DNA from: JBBIRT01 sp037441725
GTDB lineage: Bacteria; Desulfobacterota; BSN033; UBA1163
Direction: 5' to 3'
Length of the DNA: 30,014 nucleotides
Assembly (NCBI GenBank): GCA_037441725.1
Contig: JBBIRT010000021.1
Location: forward strand, 1 to 30,014
Position 1 is the first letter of the stretch; each line of letters opens with the position of its first letter. Below are positions 8,631 to 16,855 of this stretch, piece by piece. Position numbers and translations under genes: made by a program. The notes beneath the pieces were generated by a model. The model saw only the letters and a program-made list of their open reading frames with translations. It was not told the origin of the DNA and searched no databases.

Positions 8631-9398
8631 TTAACGCCATCTTTTTTTTCTTTTCCACCTCTGATAACCTTTGGCCGAGGCCTCGGAACGAATTCCAAGG
8701 TAAAACTCTTTCACATCCTCGTCCTCTAAAAGGACCTGGGGGATATTGGCTGCTACAATCCTTCCATTTTCGAGCACGAATCCATAATCAGAGATCTTTA
8801 GTGCCATCTTGGCATTCTGCTCAACCAAAAGAAGGGTTGTCCCTTCTCCATGGATCGTTTTGAGGATTTTAAAAATTTCTTGAACAAGAAGAGGGGATAA
8901 ACCCAAAGAGGGCTCATCCAGCATCATTAATTTGGGTCTGGCCATCAAAGCCCTTCCAATAGCAAGCATCTGTTGTTCTCCTCCACTTAGGGTTCCTGCC
9001 CATTGGGTCCTTCTTTGAGTGAGAATGGGGAAATAGGCGGTGACACGATCATAGTCTTCCTTTATTCCCCGATTGTCTCCCCGGATATAGGCCCCCATCT
9101 TTAAGTTTTCATCCACACTCAATTCTGGGAAAATTTCCCTTCCTTCAGGGACGTAGGAGATCCCTAAGCGGACGATTTCCGCCGTTTCCATATGATCAAT
9201 CCTCTTTCCAAGAAATTCGATTGTCCCTTTATCGGGTTGATCTTTAAGAAGGCCCATGATCGTTTTCAAGATTGTAGTCTTTCCTGCTCCATTTCCTCCC
9301 AGGAGGGTTACAATCTGACCTTCTTGAACCTCGAAGGATATTCCTCGGAGGGCCAGAATTAATCCATAAAGGGCTTCAATATTTTTCAAATTAAGCAA
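8631..9398 (-). CDS. livF: Branched-chain amino acid ABC ATPase LivF
   Basis: A 255-residue cytoplasmic ATPase, the last gene of the liv operon. Walker A is GGNGAGKT (34-41), the ABC signature LSGGEQQ (138-144) and Walker B MMLDEP (159-164), followed by the D-loop region SLGLSP. Length and the YVPEGREIFPELSV segment are typical of LivF. The start is a TTG at 9398 that overlaps the livG stop by eight bases. It is supported because the N-terminus (LNLKNIEALYGLILALRGIS) begins exactly where family members do. The C-terminal tail (WKRKKRWR) is unusually basic. With LivG it would power uptake of leucine, isoleucine or valine, or a related substrate, since such clusters also move amides, urea or aromatic acids. 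Confidence 0.92.
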   Translation of the reverse strand: MLNLKNIEALYGLILALRGISFEVQEGQIVTLLGGNGAGKTTILKTIMGLLKDQPDKGTIEFLGKRIDHMETAEIVRLGISYVPEGREIFPELSVDENLKMGAYIRGDNRGIKEDYDRVTAYFPILTQRRTQWAGTLSGGEQQMLAIGRALMARPKLMMLDEPSLGLSPLLVQEIFKILKTIHGEGTTLLLVEQNAKMALKISDYGFVLENGRIVAANIPQVLLEDEDVKEFYLGIRSEASAKGYQRWKRKKRWR

Positions 9399-10185
9399 TG
9401 GGGTGTCCCCTTTCGTCTTCCCCTAAGTAAGCCCTGGTGACTTCTGGATTTCTCTGAATCTCCTCTGGCTTTCCTTCTGCAATTTTTTCTCCGTAATTCA
9501 GGGCAAGGATTTGGTCAGAGATGTCCATGATTAGGTTCATATCATGTTCGACAAGAAGAATGGTGGTACCAAGATCGTCACGAATATCCTGGATGGAAAA
9601 TATCAAGTCTCCCTTTTCTTCTACATTCATTCCGGCCGATGGTTCATCCAAAAGGAGGAGCTCTGGTTCAAGGGCTAACGCTCGACCGAGTTCGACAAGT
9701 TTCTTAGTTCCATAAGGGAGGTTCATTACAAACTGATTTCTCACTGACTGTAATTGGAGAAAATCAATGATCTCTTCTACTTTCCTTCGATTAATAATCT
9801 CCTCCATAGCCGCTTTAGAGCCTTTATAAATAAAGGTTGCTCCCCTCCAGAGTCCTGCCCGAATATGAAGATGACGTCCCAACATTAAATTCTCCATAGT
9901 GGTCATATGAGAAAAGAGTTCAATATTTTGAAAGGTTCTGGCAATCCCTTTCTTGGCTATTTGGTGAGGCTTTAGATGGGTAATCTCCTCTCCTTTATAA
10001 AGGATTTTTCCTGAATGGGGTTGATAAATACCACTGATACAATTGAAAATGGTAGTTTTTCCTGCCCCATTCGGTCCGATGATGGAATAAATGGATCCTC
10101 TTGGTACTTCAAAGGTAATATGATTTAAGGCTCTGATTCCCCCAAAAGAGATGGTCAAATTTTCGATCTTGAGGATAGGATCCAT
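9391..10185 (-). CDS. livG: Branched-chain amino acid ABC ATPase LivG
   Basis: A 264-residue ABC ATPase with Walker A GPNGAGKT (37-44) and the LivG hallmark TFQNIELFSHMTTMENLMLG. The signature motif is degenerate (NLPYGTKKLVELGRAL), as is normal in LivG, and Walker B is LLLLDEPSAGM. The C-terminal BPD/LivG extension is visible (ALNYGEKIAEGKPEEIQRNPEVTRAYLG). It overlaps livF and follows the binding-protein gene by 33 bases, so it is co-transcribed. It couples ATP hydrolysis to the LivH/LivM channel. No odd features. Confidence 0.93.
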   Translation of the reverse strand: MDPILKIENLTISFGGIRALNHITFEVPRGSIYSIIGPNGAGKTTIFNCISGIYQPHSGKILYKGEEITHLKPHQIAKKGIARTFQNIELFSHMTTMENLMLGRHLHIRAGLWRGATFIYKGSKAAMEEIINRRKVEEIIDFLQLQSVRNQFVMNLPYGTKKLVELGRALALEPELLLLDEPSAGMNVEEKGDLIFSIQDIRDDLGTTILLVEHDMNLIMDISDQILALNYGEKIAEGKPEEIQRNPEVTRAYLGEDERGHPIA

Positions 10186-10218
10186 CCGCTTCTATGACCG
10201 AATTGAGATTCCCTTCAT

Positions 10219-11391
10219 TTATTTTGTAATCCTTATCCAGTCGGTCAGTCTTTCAATGTTTCCATCAGGTTTGACTTTTCCGAAGAATACGTGTTTGATC
10301 CCTTGTCTCTCATTTGGACCAAAACTGAAAGGGGGGCCAATTCCCTTAAAATCTTTTATCCCCTCAAGTGCCTTGATCAGTGTTTCATTGTTAAGATTCC
10401 TTCCTGCTCTTCTTACTCCTTCTATAAAGGGTTCGGCAATAAAGATCCCTGCATAATAAAAGACTCCCCACCTCTCTTGGGGTGCCAATTTTTTATGCCA
10501 CTCACGATACTTCACCATTAATGGATGATTTGAGTCCGGCATCTCTAAGACAAAGGAGTTGATCATTCCTGCCCACAACCCCTTTGTCATTTGAAGCATA
10601 AATGGAGCGTCTGATAGGGTATTTGAGGTAGCCCATTGAGGTTTAAAGCCAATTTTGGCTGTCTCATTTAGGATCAGGGTGGCATGCATGGGCATGGCCC
10701 ACATGATGGCGGCTTCAGCCCCCGATTGTTTCAATTTCAAGGCGTGGGTGCTTAGGTCTCGATCTGTCATCTCTGCTGAGACCTTTGCGACAAGGTCAAT
10801 CTTTTTATCTTTAAGATACCGATCCACTCCCATCAATCCTTGTTTTCCATAATCATCATTCTGATAGAACATAGCAATTTTCTTATAACCCAGCTTTTCA
10901 TAAAGATATCCAGTCAAATGGTACGCCTCGTCATCATAGAGTGGATACCCAGCAAATAGATATTTCTGAAAAGGTTGAATCCAGTTATAAACTCCAGTCA
11001 TTGGACAAAACCAGAAGACCTGGTTCTCCATCAGATAATCCCGTGCAGTCATTCCCGTTGCTACCCCAATCCCTCCAATCACAGCAAAGACTCCAATCTC
11101 CTCAACAAACTCTTTTGCAATGGCTTTAGTTTTTGCAGGTTGATAAGAGTCATCACGGAGGAAATATTTAATCTTTCTTCCGTGGACGCCTCCTTCTTCA
11201 TTGATGATCTTAAAGTATAGGTCGGTGCCTCGAGCCACGGCTCCCCAAGCCGCCGCAGGTCCGGTCTGTGGTCCCCACTGCCCGACCAGGATCTCTGAGT
11301 CTGTAACACCGCGTACCTTTTGAGCTAAGGTTGGGTTGGCTATCAATATCACCAGAATCAACAGGCCTATATAAGATAATTTTCTTTTCAT
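10219..11391 (-). CDS. Periplasmic amino-acid binding protein of liv operon
   Basis: The start at 11391 (390 residues) is preferred over an upstream in-frame start at 11460. It has an AAGGGAG ribosome site and opens with a clean signal peptide (KRKLSYIGLLILVILIANPTLAQ). No lipobox Cys follows, so the product should be soluble in the periplasm. The mature part begins VRGVTDSEILVGQWGPQTGP, the usual start of type I periplasmic binding proteins (Peripla_BP_6, LivK/LivJ group). AVIGGIGVATGM and YQNDDYGKQGLMG are further family segments. It lies between livH and livG, giving the order M-H-K-G-F. The ligand cannot be read from sequence; many such proteins bind non-LIV substrates. Confidence 0.88.
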   Translation of the reverse strand: MKRKLSYIGLLILVILIANPTLAQKVRGVTDSEILVGQWGPQTGPAAAWGAVARGTDLYFKIINEEGGVHGRKIKYFLRDDSYQPAKTKAIAKEFVEEIGVFAVIGGIGVATGMTARDYLMENQVFWFCPMTGVYNWIQPFQKYLFAGYPLYDDEAYHLTGYLYEKLGYKKIAMFYQNDDYGKQGLMGVDRYLKDKKIDLVAKVSAEMTDRDLSTHALKLKQSGAEAAIMWAMPMHATLILNETAKIGFKPQWATSNTLSDAPFMLQMTKGLWAGMINSFVLEMPDSNHPLMVKYREWHKKLAPQERWGVFYYAGIFIAEPFIEGVRRAGRNLNNETLIKALEGIKDFKGIGPPFSFGPNERQGIKHVFFGKVKPDGNIERLTDWIRITK

Positions 11392-11463
11392 AATTTTTTC
11401 TCCCTTCTTAGATCTAAATATGATTAACTCATCACTTACAATTTTTAACTCATAACTCAAAAT

Positions 11464-12336
11464 TCAAACCTTTTTTACATAATGTCTTGCCAAAAGGCCA
11501 CTCGGTTTGAGACATAACATCAGCACGATGATTAAAAAGGCCACTACCGATTTGAAAGCTAAAGAGATATATCCTCCAAAAAGATTTTCAATAATTCCCA
11601 AAATGATTCCCCCAACGGCCGTCCCAGGGAGGCTGGTCATTCCCCCTAAAACCCCTGAAGCGAATCCTTTTAGAAGAGGATCCATCATCATGGGAGGGTC
11701 AAGGACTCCAAGGGAGGCGATAAGCATCCCTGCTACTGCTCCAACTAAAGAACTGAGGGCCCAAGTGAGGGATAAGATCCATTTGGTTCGTATTCCCAAA
11801 ACCCGGGCAGCCAGGGGATTCTGTTGAGTCGCCCTCATCGCAATTCCTAATTTTGTATATCGATAAAAAAGAAAGAGGATGAGAATTAATCCGAAGGCGA
11901 TCAGAATAGTCCAAAGATTGATTTTGCTGACGAGCAATCCATAAAAATGATAGGTTTCAATATTAGAGATAGGAAAAGGGAAAGATCGTTGATCTGGTCC
12001 CCACTTCCATCCAGCAAATCCCATTAAAACCATTTCAAACCCGAGGGTGATGATGATGAGTCCTATTAGCGTAGGGTTTTTGGCCTGTCTGAGAAAGACA
12101 ATTTCGAAGAAGATTCCCAAAAAGATCGCAAATAGAAACGTGAGGAGGACAGCCCATTGAAAAGGCAGATGGTAACTCTCAAGGAGAGAGAAAGTTACAA
12201 AGGTGCTGATCATGGCCATTTCTCCTTGGGCGAAGTTAAGAACCTCAGAGGTCTTATAAATAATGATCATGGCCAGGGCAATCAAGGCATAACAGGCTCC
12301 TGCTGCCAAACCACCTATAATCAGTTGACCGATCAT
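11464..12336 (-). CDS. livH: Branched-chain amino acid ABC permease LivH
   Basis: A 290-residue inner-membrane permease starting at an ATG behind GGGAGAGGAT. The N-terminus (GGLAAGACYALIALAMIIIY followed by KTSEVLNFAQGEMAM) is the LivH signature, and AMRATQQNPLAARVLGI is the cytoplasmic EAA-like loop that contacts the ATPases. About eight hydrophobic segments. It sits 113 bases after livM and about 70 before the binding-protein gene, so it is within one transcription unit. Nothing unusual seen. Confidence 0.92.
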   Translation of the reverse strand: MIGQLIIGGLAAGACYALIALAMIIIYKTSEVLNFAQGEMAMISTFVTFSLLESYHLPFQWAVLLTFLFAIFLGIFFEIVFLRQAKNPTLIGLIIITLGFEMVLMGFAGWKWGPDQRSFPFPISNIETYHFYGLLVSKINLWTILIAFGLILILFLFYRYTKLGIAMRATQQNPLAARVLGIRTKWILSLTWALSSLVGAVAGMLIASLGVLDPPMMMDPLLKGFASGVLGGMTSLPGTAVGGIILGIIENLFGGYISLAFKSVVAFLIIVLMLCLKPSGLLARHYVKKV

Positions 12337-12449
12337 ATCCTCTCCCAGAAGACTTCAATTGGAAGAATGGGAAGTTGGGTATATATTTTCGTCTACTGCA
12401 GGGCTATAGGTTGTTCCATTATTCCAGTATTCCAATATTCCATCCATTT

Positions 12450-13511
12450 TTAAAAAGGCCATGTCTTCCAATAGCGTTTGACTCGGATCCAGAATCCAAA
12501 TATCCCTAAGGGTTCGAAGAGAACGATCGAAATCATGATCAAACCATAAACAATGATCGCAACATTCGAAATTCCTGCAATATTCATATACTTTTGAGAA
12601 AAGAGAACCAGGGCTGGACCAATTCCTGGAAGATCTTGAATTGCCTGAAGCTTGATGTCCAGATAGGTCATCAGAGCGGCTCCTGCGATTGAACCCATGA
12701 TAGATCCTAATCCTCCAACGACAACCATCGTGAGAAAGGAGATCGACATAATAAGGTGAAAACTTTCGGGATTGATAAATCCGAGGATGAAAGCATAGAG
12801 CCCTCCTGCAATCCCTGTGTAAAAGGCACTTACAGCAAAGGCAAGGGTTTTATAATAGGTGAGGTTTACGCCCATAGACTCAGCGGCGATGTCGCTATCC
12901 CGAATCGCAATAAAGGCCCTTCCCACTTTGGTCCTTATCAATTTTAACGCACCAATGACCATCAAAGTAGCAAGGATGATCAATAGATAATAGTATTGAA
13001 TGTCTTTCATTGGAATGCCTAAAAGATAGAGGATTGGAGCTTGGAGTCCCATCCTTCCTCCAAAAAATTCCATGTGTTTGATGATGGTGGTGATGGTCAT
13101 TCCAAATCCCAGAGTAGCAATGGCCAGATAGGGGCCCTTCAAGCGAAGGGCAGGAAGTCCTAAAACAAACCCAAAGATAGATGAAATCAATCCTCCAAGA
13201 GGAAGGGCGATCCATAGAGGGAATCCCCAATTTAAGATGAGAATAACCGTGCTGAAAGCACCGATGGCAAAGAAGCCGGCATGCCCTAAGGAGATCTGGC
13301 CTGTATATCCTACAAGGATATTAAGACCAATAGCCACTAAGACATGAATGATGATGAGATTTACCATATAAAGGGATAGGCCTAAGAAATGGTATTTCTT
13401 AATGAGAAAGGGCAAGATTCCTAAGAAGATAAAGAATAGAATCGTCCAGACAAGGACCGTATTGCTTTTAAAAAGCTTAATGTCCTCATAATAGTCCCGT
13501 TTTAAATCCAT
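12450..13511 (-). CDS. livM: Branched-chain amino acid ABC permease LivM
   Basis: A 353-residue inner-membrane permease and the first gene of the operon. The LivM block VGYTGQISLGHAGFFAIGAF is present, as is the ATPase-contact loop AFIAIRDSDIAAESMGVNL. About ten hydrophobic segments. The charged N-terminus (MDLKRDYYEDIKLFKSN) precedes the first helix. LivM and LivH form the heterodimeric channel for the LivG/LivF pair. The promoter must lie in 13512-13640, between this start and the MITE-like element, since the next genes are divergent. Confidence 0.92.
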   Translation of the reverse strand: MDLKRDYYEDIKLFKSNTVLVWTILFFIFLGILPFLIKKYHFLGLSLYMVNLIIIHVLVAIGLNILVGYTGQISLGHAGFFAIGAFSTVILILNWGFPLWIALPLGGLISSIFGFVLGLPALRLKGPYLAIATLGFGMTITTIIKHMEFFGGRMGLQAPILYLLGIPMKDIQYYYLLIILATLMVIGALKLIRTKVGRAFIAIRDSDIAAESMGVNLTYYKTLAFAVSAFYTGIAGGLYAFILGFINPESFHLIMSISFLTMVVVGGLGSIMGSIAGAALMTYLDIKLQAIQDLPGIGPALVLFSQKYMNIAGISNVAIIVYGLIMISIVLFEPLGIFGFWIRVKRYWKTWPF

Positions 13512-13648
13512 GAGGAGTTACCTTATTGTGGGATTGAGATAATGTGGAAGGGAGGCCCTTGGAATTAATTATATTCTTAAAGACTGGGTTGTCAATCTTT
13601 TTTTAAACGGTTGGGGAAGTTCACTCTCTCTGATTTTGAAATATTCCA

Positions 13649-13781
13649 TGTAATGCCTCACTGAAGTTGGGAACCTTATTAGAATCAGGCAGGAATATCT
13701 CCGAAAATTTTATAAAGCGGAACACTTCAAAAATTTTCTCCGACATCCCTGCCTAATTCCCCGAATAAGAGAGGCATTACA
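13649..13781. mobile_element. MITE-like element, 133 bp
   Basis: The ends are perfect 11-bp inverted repeats, TGTAATGCCTC (13649-13659) and GAGGCATTACA (13771-13781). Both ends are flanked by the same 7-bp sequence TATTCCA (13642-13648 and 13782-13788), as expected of a target-site duplication. Most of the interior is also an imperfect inverted repeat (CTTATT, CAGGCAGG and GAAAATTTT on the left are mirrored on the right), so the whole element can fold. No open reading frame. It lies between the divergent liv and btu operons, seven bases from the -35 box at 13795. No transposase with these ends is in the window. Confidence 0.7.
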
Positions 13782-13794
13782 TATTCCATCTGAT

Positions 13795-13824
13795 TTGACA
13801 TTGGGTTTGTTTTTATGGTATGAA
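13795..13824 (+). promoter_or_regulatory. Sigma70-type promoter of the B12 operon
   Basis: TTGACA at 13795-13800, an 18-bp spacer, then TATGAA at 13819-13824. It lies about 30-50 bp upstream of the cobalamin riboswitch and reads toward it. The -35 is a perfect consensus; the -10 matches four of six. Confidence 0.55.
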
Positions 13825-13849
13825 ACAAAATATATTGAACCGTAATCAG

Positions 13850-13996
13850 ATGTCTTAACCTAAAAAGGCAAACCCGTGAGAGTCGGGGACGGCCACGCCG
13901 CTGTAATCGGGGACGAAACTTGTCAGACCCACTGGTCGAAACGACTGGGAAGGGACAAGAAGTAGGGAGATCCGAGAGCCAGAAAACCTGCCTGAA
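13850..13996 (+). promoter_or_regulatory. Cobalamin riboswitch
   Basis: The conserved landmarks occur in order. These are GGCAAACCCGTGAGAGTCGG (from 13867), then the GCCACGCCGCTGTAATCGG core, ACCCACTGG with the paired GACTGGGAAGGG, and the B12 box GAGAGCCAGAAAACCTGCCT (13974-13993). Spacing and order match the AdoCbl-type aptamer. A terminator hairpin 50 bases downstream offers transcriptional control of the tonB-btuFCD-ilvA operon. High B12 should turn the operon off. Boundaries are approximate. Confidence 0.93.
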
Positions 13997-14046
13997 TACG
14001 CTTCACACTAAGTCTTCGATGGAGGACAGTGAAGGGGGAGAGGATG

Positions 14047-14082
14047 AAAACCCAGTCTTTCTTTCGAAGGCTGGGTTTTTTA
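14047..14082 (+). terminator. Intrinsic terminator in riboswitch leader
   Basis: The stem AAAACCCAGTCTTTC pairs with GAAGGCTGGGTTTT across a short loop, followed by a T run (14075-14081). It sits between the B12 box and the tonB start, so it is most likely the expression platform of the riboswitch. Confidence 0.8.
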
Positions 14083-14098
14083 TTTGGGTCATTGAGCG

Positions 14099-14896
14099 AT
14101 GAAAAAACGGTTTTACTTAAAATTCTTTTTATCCATTTCTTTAGGGATTCATCTCCTTGTTTTTCTCCTATTCCATTCTCTAAATCCTGAATTCAAAATT
14201 GATCATCTTCCCTCCCTTCCCATAGAAATCTCTTTGTTTCCTTTGGTCCCTGAAACAAGGGCTTCATCCAATCCAATCCCAAGACTAATGCAGAAGAAAG
14301 AGTATCCTATATCCATTCCAGCTACTGAGCCCTTAACACCTTTATTAGAGGCTCAACCTCCCATCCTTGAAAAGGACCCATTACCCAAGGATGAGAAAGA
14401 AGGAGATTTTCCTATCATTAAAGAAGAACAGAAAGTGGAGTCTCCTTCTGTTCAGGATGAGGCAAATATCGTGTCGGCATTTATTCCTTCTGTCCCATCT
14501 GAGTGGACGATAAAGGGTGAAGAATTGGGGGAGAGAGGAAAGGAAGAAAAAAAGGAAAAGACAAACCCTTCGGAACCTATGGAAGTGGCGACTAAACACC
14601 CTTATCTTTCCGAGATTGAGGCCTTATTGATCACACATCAATTGACTGTTAATTACAAGCCCTCCTATCCTGAGGAGGCAAGGCGAAAGGGATATGAGGG
14701 GAGGGTAGTACTAAGAGTAGAAGTACTTCCAGATGGACAGGTAGGAAAGATTGAACTTAAAACCTCCTCGGGTTATGAGATACTTGACCGTCCAGCTATG
14801 GTTGCAGTCAAACAGTGGAAATTCATTCCTGCCAAAAAGGGAGAAAAAACCATTCCTTATTGGGTGATTGTTCCGGTTAAGTTTAAACTCCAATGA
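14099..14896 (+). CDS. tonB: TonB-type energy transducer
   Basis: A 265-residue protein with a short cytoplasmic N-terminus, one membrane anchor (about 8-26, FFLSISLGIHLLVFLLFH), a long Pro/Glu/Lys-rich periplasmic linker (about 30-170) and a TonB C-terminal domain (about 180-265). That domain shows YPEEARRKGYEGRVVLRVEV, then GYEILDRPAMVAVKQWKFIPA. It should pass proton-motive energy to outer-membrane B12 receptors. First gene behind the cobalamin riboswitch, and its stop overlaps the btuF start (ATGA). The ribosome site is weak and lies only 17 bases beyond the terminator T run, which would fit control of early translation too. No ExbB/ExbD or BtuB receptor is in the window. Confidence 0.88.
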   Translation: MKKRFYLKFFLSISLGIHLLVFLLFHSLNPEFKIDHLPSLPIEISLFPLVPETRASSNPIPRLMQKKEYPISIPATEPLTPLLEAQPPILEKDPLPKDEKEGDFPIIKEEQKVESPSVQDEANIVSAFIPSVPSEWTIKGEELGERGKEEKKEKTNPSEPMEVATKHPYLSEIEALLITHQLTVNYKPSYPEEARRKGYEGRVVLRVEVLPDGQVGKIELKTSSGYEILDRPAMVAVKQWKFIPAKKGEKTIPYWVIVPVKFKLQ

Positions 14897-15795
14897 AAAA
14901 ATGTCCCTTATCTCTTATTTTAATTTTTATGTTTTTTGTTCTCTTCATGGCCTCTCTCACTTACTCCTCTCCAAAAACATTCAAAGATGAAGTCGGAAGA
15001 CCCGTGACCTTTCTTTTTCCCCCTAAAAGGATTGTCTCTTTGGCCCCCAACATCACCGAAATCCTTTTCAGCCTTGGGCTCGATGAAGAGATCGTGGGCG
15101 TCTCTATTCACTGCAACTTCCCTGAAAAGGCCAAAAGTAAATTGAAGATTGGAAGTTATATCAATCTTGATTTTGAAAGGATCATTTCCCTGAATCCTAA
15201 CCTCATCATCGGTACCGGAGCTGGCAATACCCGGGAGATGGTCGATCGTTTAGAGAGGTTAGGGTTTCCAACCTTTGTCATCTTCCCAAAGAATTTTTAT
15301 GATATCCTTAAAAGTATTGGACATATCGGTGAGATCGTGGATCGAAGGAAAGAGGCATGGGGCATCATTGAGGGAATGAAAAAGAGAAGCCAAAAGGTAA
15401 TCAACCTCACCCAAGGGCTTCCTCGCCCAAAAGTGTTTATTCAAATTGGAGATGCCCCTATTGTGACCGTGGGGAAAGGCAGTTTTGCTGATGATTTAAT
15501 CCGACTTGCAGGGGGAGAAAATATTGCCAGGCATGAAAAAGAGAGGTATCCTCGATTGGGAATAGAGGAAATTCTGAAGAGATCTCCAGAGATCATTGTG
15601 ATCAGCTCAATGAACCCAAAAGGAGATTATCAAAAGATTATTCAGCAATGGGGGAAATGGAAGAGCATCCCTGCAGTGAAGAATGGCCGAATTCATCTGA
15701 TAGATTCAGATCTGGTGGATCGTCCCTCCCCTCGAATTATCATGGGATTGGAAGAGCTTGCAAGAATAATTCATCCTGACCAATTTAAAGAATAG
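14893..15795 (+). CDS. btuF: Cobalamin periplasmic binding protein BtuF-like
   Basis: A 300-residue exported protein with a signal peptide (KKCPLSLILIFMFFVLFMAS, cleavage probably near residue 25). The fold is the helical-backbone metal-chelate type (Peripla_BP_2): RIVSLAPNITEILFSLGL, then INLDFERIISLNPNLIIG and a C-terminal WKSIPAVKNGRIHLID. The gene follows the riboswitch and precedes FecCD-type permease and ATPase genes, which supports a corrinoid rather than a siderophore ligand. No lipobox, so probably soluble. Its start overlaps the tonB stop by four bases, suggesting translational coupling. Confidence 0.87.
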   Translation: MKKCPLSLILIFMFFVLFMASLTYSSPKTFKDEVGRPVTFLFPPKRIVSLAPNITEILFSLGLDEEIVGVSIHCNFPEKAKSKLKIGSYINLDFERIISLNPNLIIGTGAGNTREMVDRLERLGFPTFVIFPKNFYDILKSIGHIGEIVDRRKEAWGIIEGMKKRSQKVINLTQGLPRPKVFIQIGDAPIVTVGKGSFADDLIRLAGGENIARHEKERYPRLGIEEILKRSPEIIVISSMNPKGDYQKIIQQWGKWKSIPAVKNGRIHLIDSDLVDRPSPRIIMGLEELARIIHPDQFKE

Positions 15796-15823
15796 TGTGT
15801 CCTTAATTTGGGCGATTTTCACA

Positions 15824-16855
15824 ATGAAGATCATCACTCGAAAGAAAGTCCTTACGATCTCCCTTCTCCTCAGCCTCCTCTTAATTCTTGTTATTTTTAT
15901 ATCCCTCACCCTGGGGAGTGTCAGAGTTCCTTTCCTACGCTCCATGGGTATTCTTCTGTTCTCACTTCTTGGGCTGAAGGGAAGAGGAAGTGAGGTAGAA
16001 CAGACAATCATCCTCTCCCTCAGGCTTCCCCGAGCTATTTTAGCAGGTTTAGTCGGAGCAGGACTTTCCATCTCAGGGGCAACCTTTCAAGCCTTGTTGA
16101 GAAATCCTTTAGCCGATCCTTATATCCTTGGGGTTTCAAGTGGTGCGGCTGTGGCCGCCATCATCGCCATTCTTTTTGGGCTGAGTGCCTTTTCTTTCGG
16201 TCTTCCTCTGGCCTCTTTCATCGGGGCCCTCTTCACCATCACGACTGTATTTTACCTGGGGAGGCAGGATGGAAAAATTCATCCCAATACCCTTTTATTG
16301 GCTGGAGTCATCATTGGTTCTTTTCTCTCCGCCCTGATCATGTTCTTCATCTCGATCTCCCAAAAAGAGGAGCTCCATACCATCATTTTCTGGTTGATGG
16401 GAGACTTCAGCTTCTCCAATGCTCGGGCAATCTTAATCATCTTTCCCTATTTGCTGTTGGGCATCTTTATCCTCTATTTCCACGCTCGTCATCTTAACCT
16501 CATCCTCTCAGGAGAGGAGAGCGCTATCCAGTTGGGAGTAAATGCTGAAAGGTTAAAATTAACCTCCTACCTCTGTGCCTCCTTAATCACGGCTGCTTCC
16601 GTCTCTGTATGTGGTCTGATTGGGTTTGTGGGCCTGATTGTCCCTCATACGGTCCGGTTGATATTCGGCCCTGATCACCGCCTTCTCATTCCTGCCTCAG
16701 CATTGGTGGGGGCTTCCTTCCTCATAGCTTCAGATACCATTTCCAGAACGATTCTCGCTCCTACCGAATTACCTGTTGGGGTCATTACTGCTGTGTTTGG
16801 GGGCCCCTTTTTTATCTATCTCTTACGAACGAGAAAGGGGATTAAAACCTTATGA
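15824..16855 (+). CDS. btuC: Cobalamin ABC permease BtuC-like (FecCD family)
   Basis: About 343 residues from the ATG at 15824. A GTG at 15797, two bases after the btuF stop, would add nine residues and cannot be excluded. A basic N-terminus (MKIITRKK) precedes the first helix. FecCD landmarks are LRLPRAILAGLVGAGLSISG, NPLADPYILGVSSGAA and GLIGFVGLIVPHTVRLI, the last being the ATPase-contact region. About ten membrane helices. Forms a homodimeric channel with BtuD, and its stop overlaps the btuD start. Confidence 0.9.
   Translation: MKIITRKKVLTISLLLSLLLILVIFISLTLGSVRVPFLRSMGILLFSLLGLKGRGSEVEQTIILSLRLPRAILAGLVGAGLSISGATFQALLRNPLADPYILGVSSGAAVAAIIAILFGLSAFSFGLPLASFIGALFTITTVFYLGRQDGKIHPNTLLLAGVIIGSFLSALIMFFISISQKEELHTIIFWLMGDFSFSNARAILIIFPYLLLGIFILYFHARHLNLILSGEESAIQLGVNAERLKLTSYLCASLITAASVSVCGLIGFVGLIVPHTVRLIFGPDHRLLIPASALVGASFLIASDTISRTILAPTELPVGVITAVFGGPFFIYLLRTRKGIKTL

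Noticed and set aside
13920..14102. 60-codon open frame upstream of tonB
   Set aside because: It lies wholly within the cobalamin riboswitch and terminator, so it is a structural RNA region.
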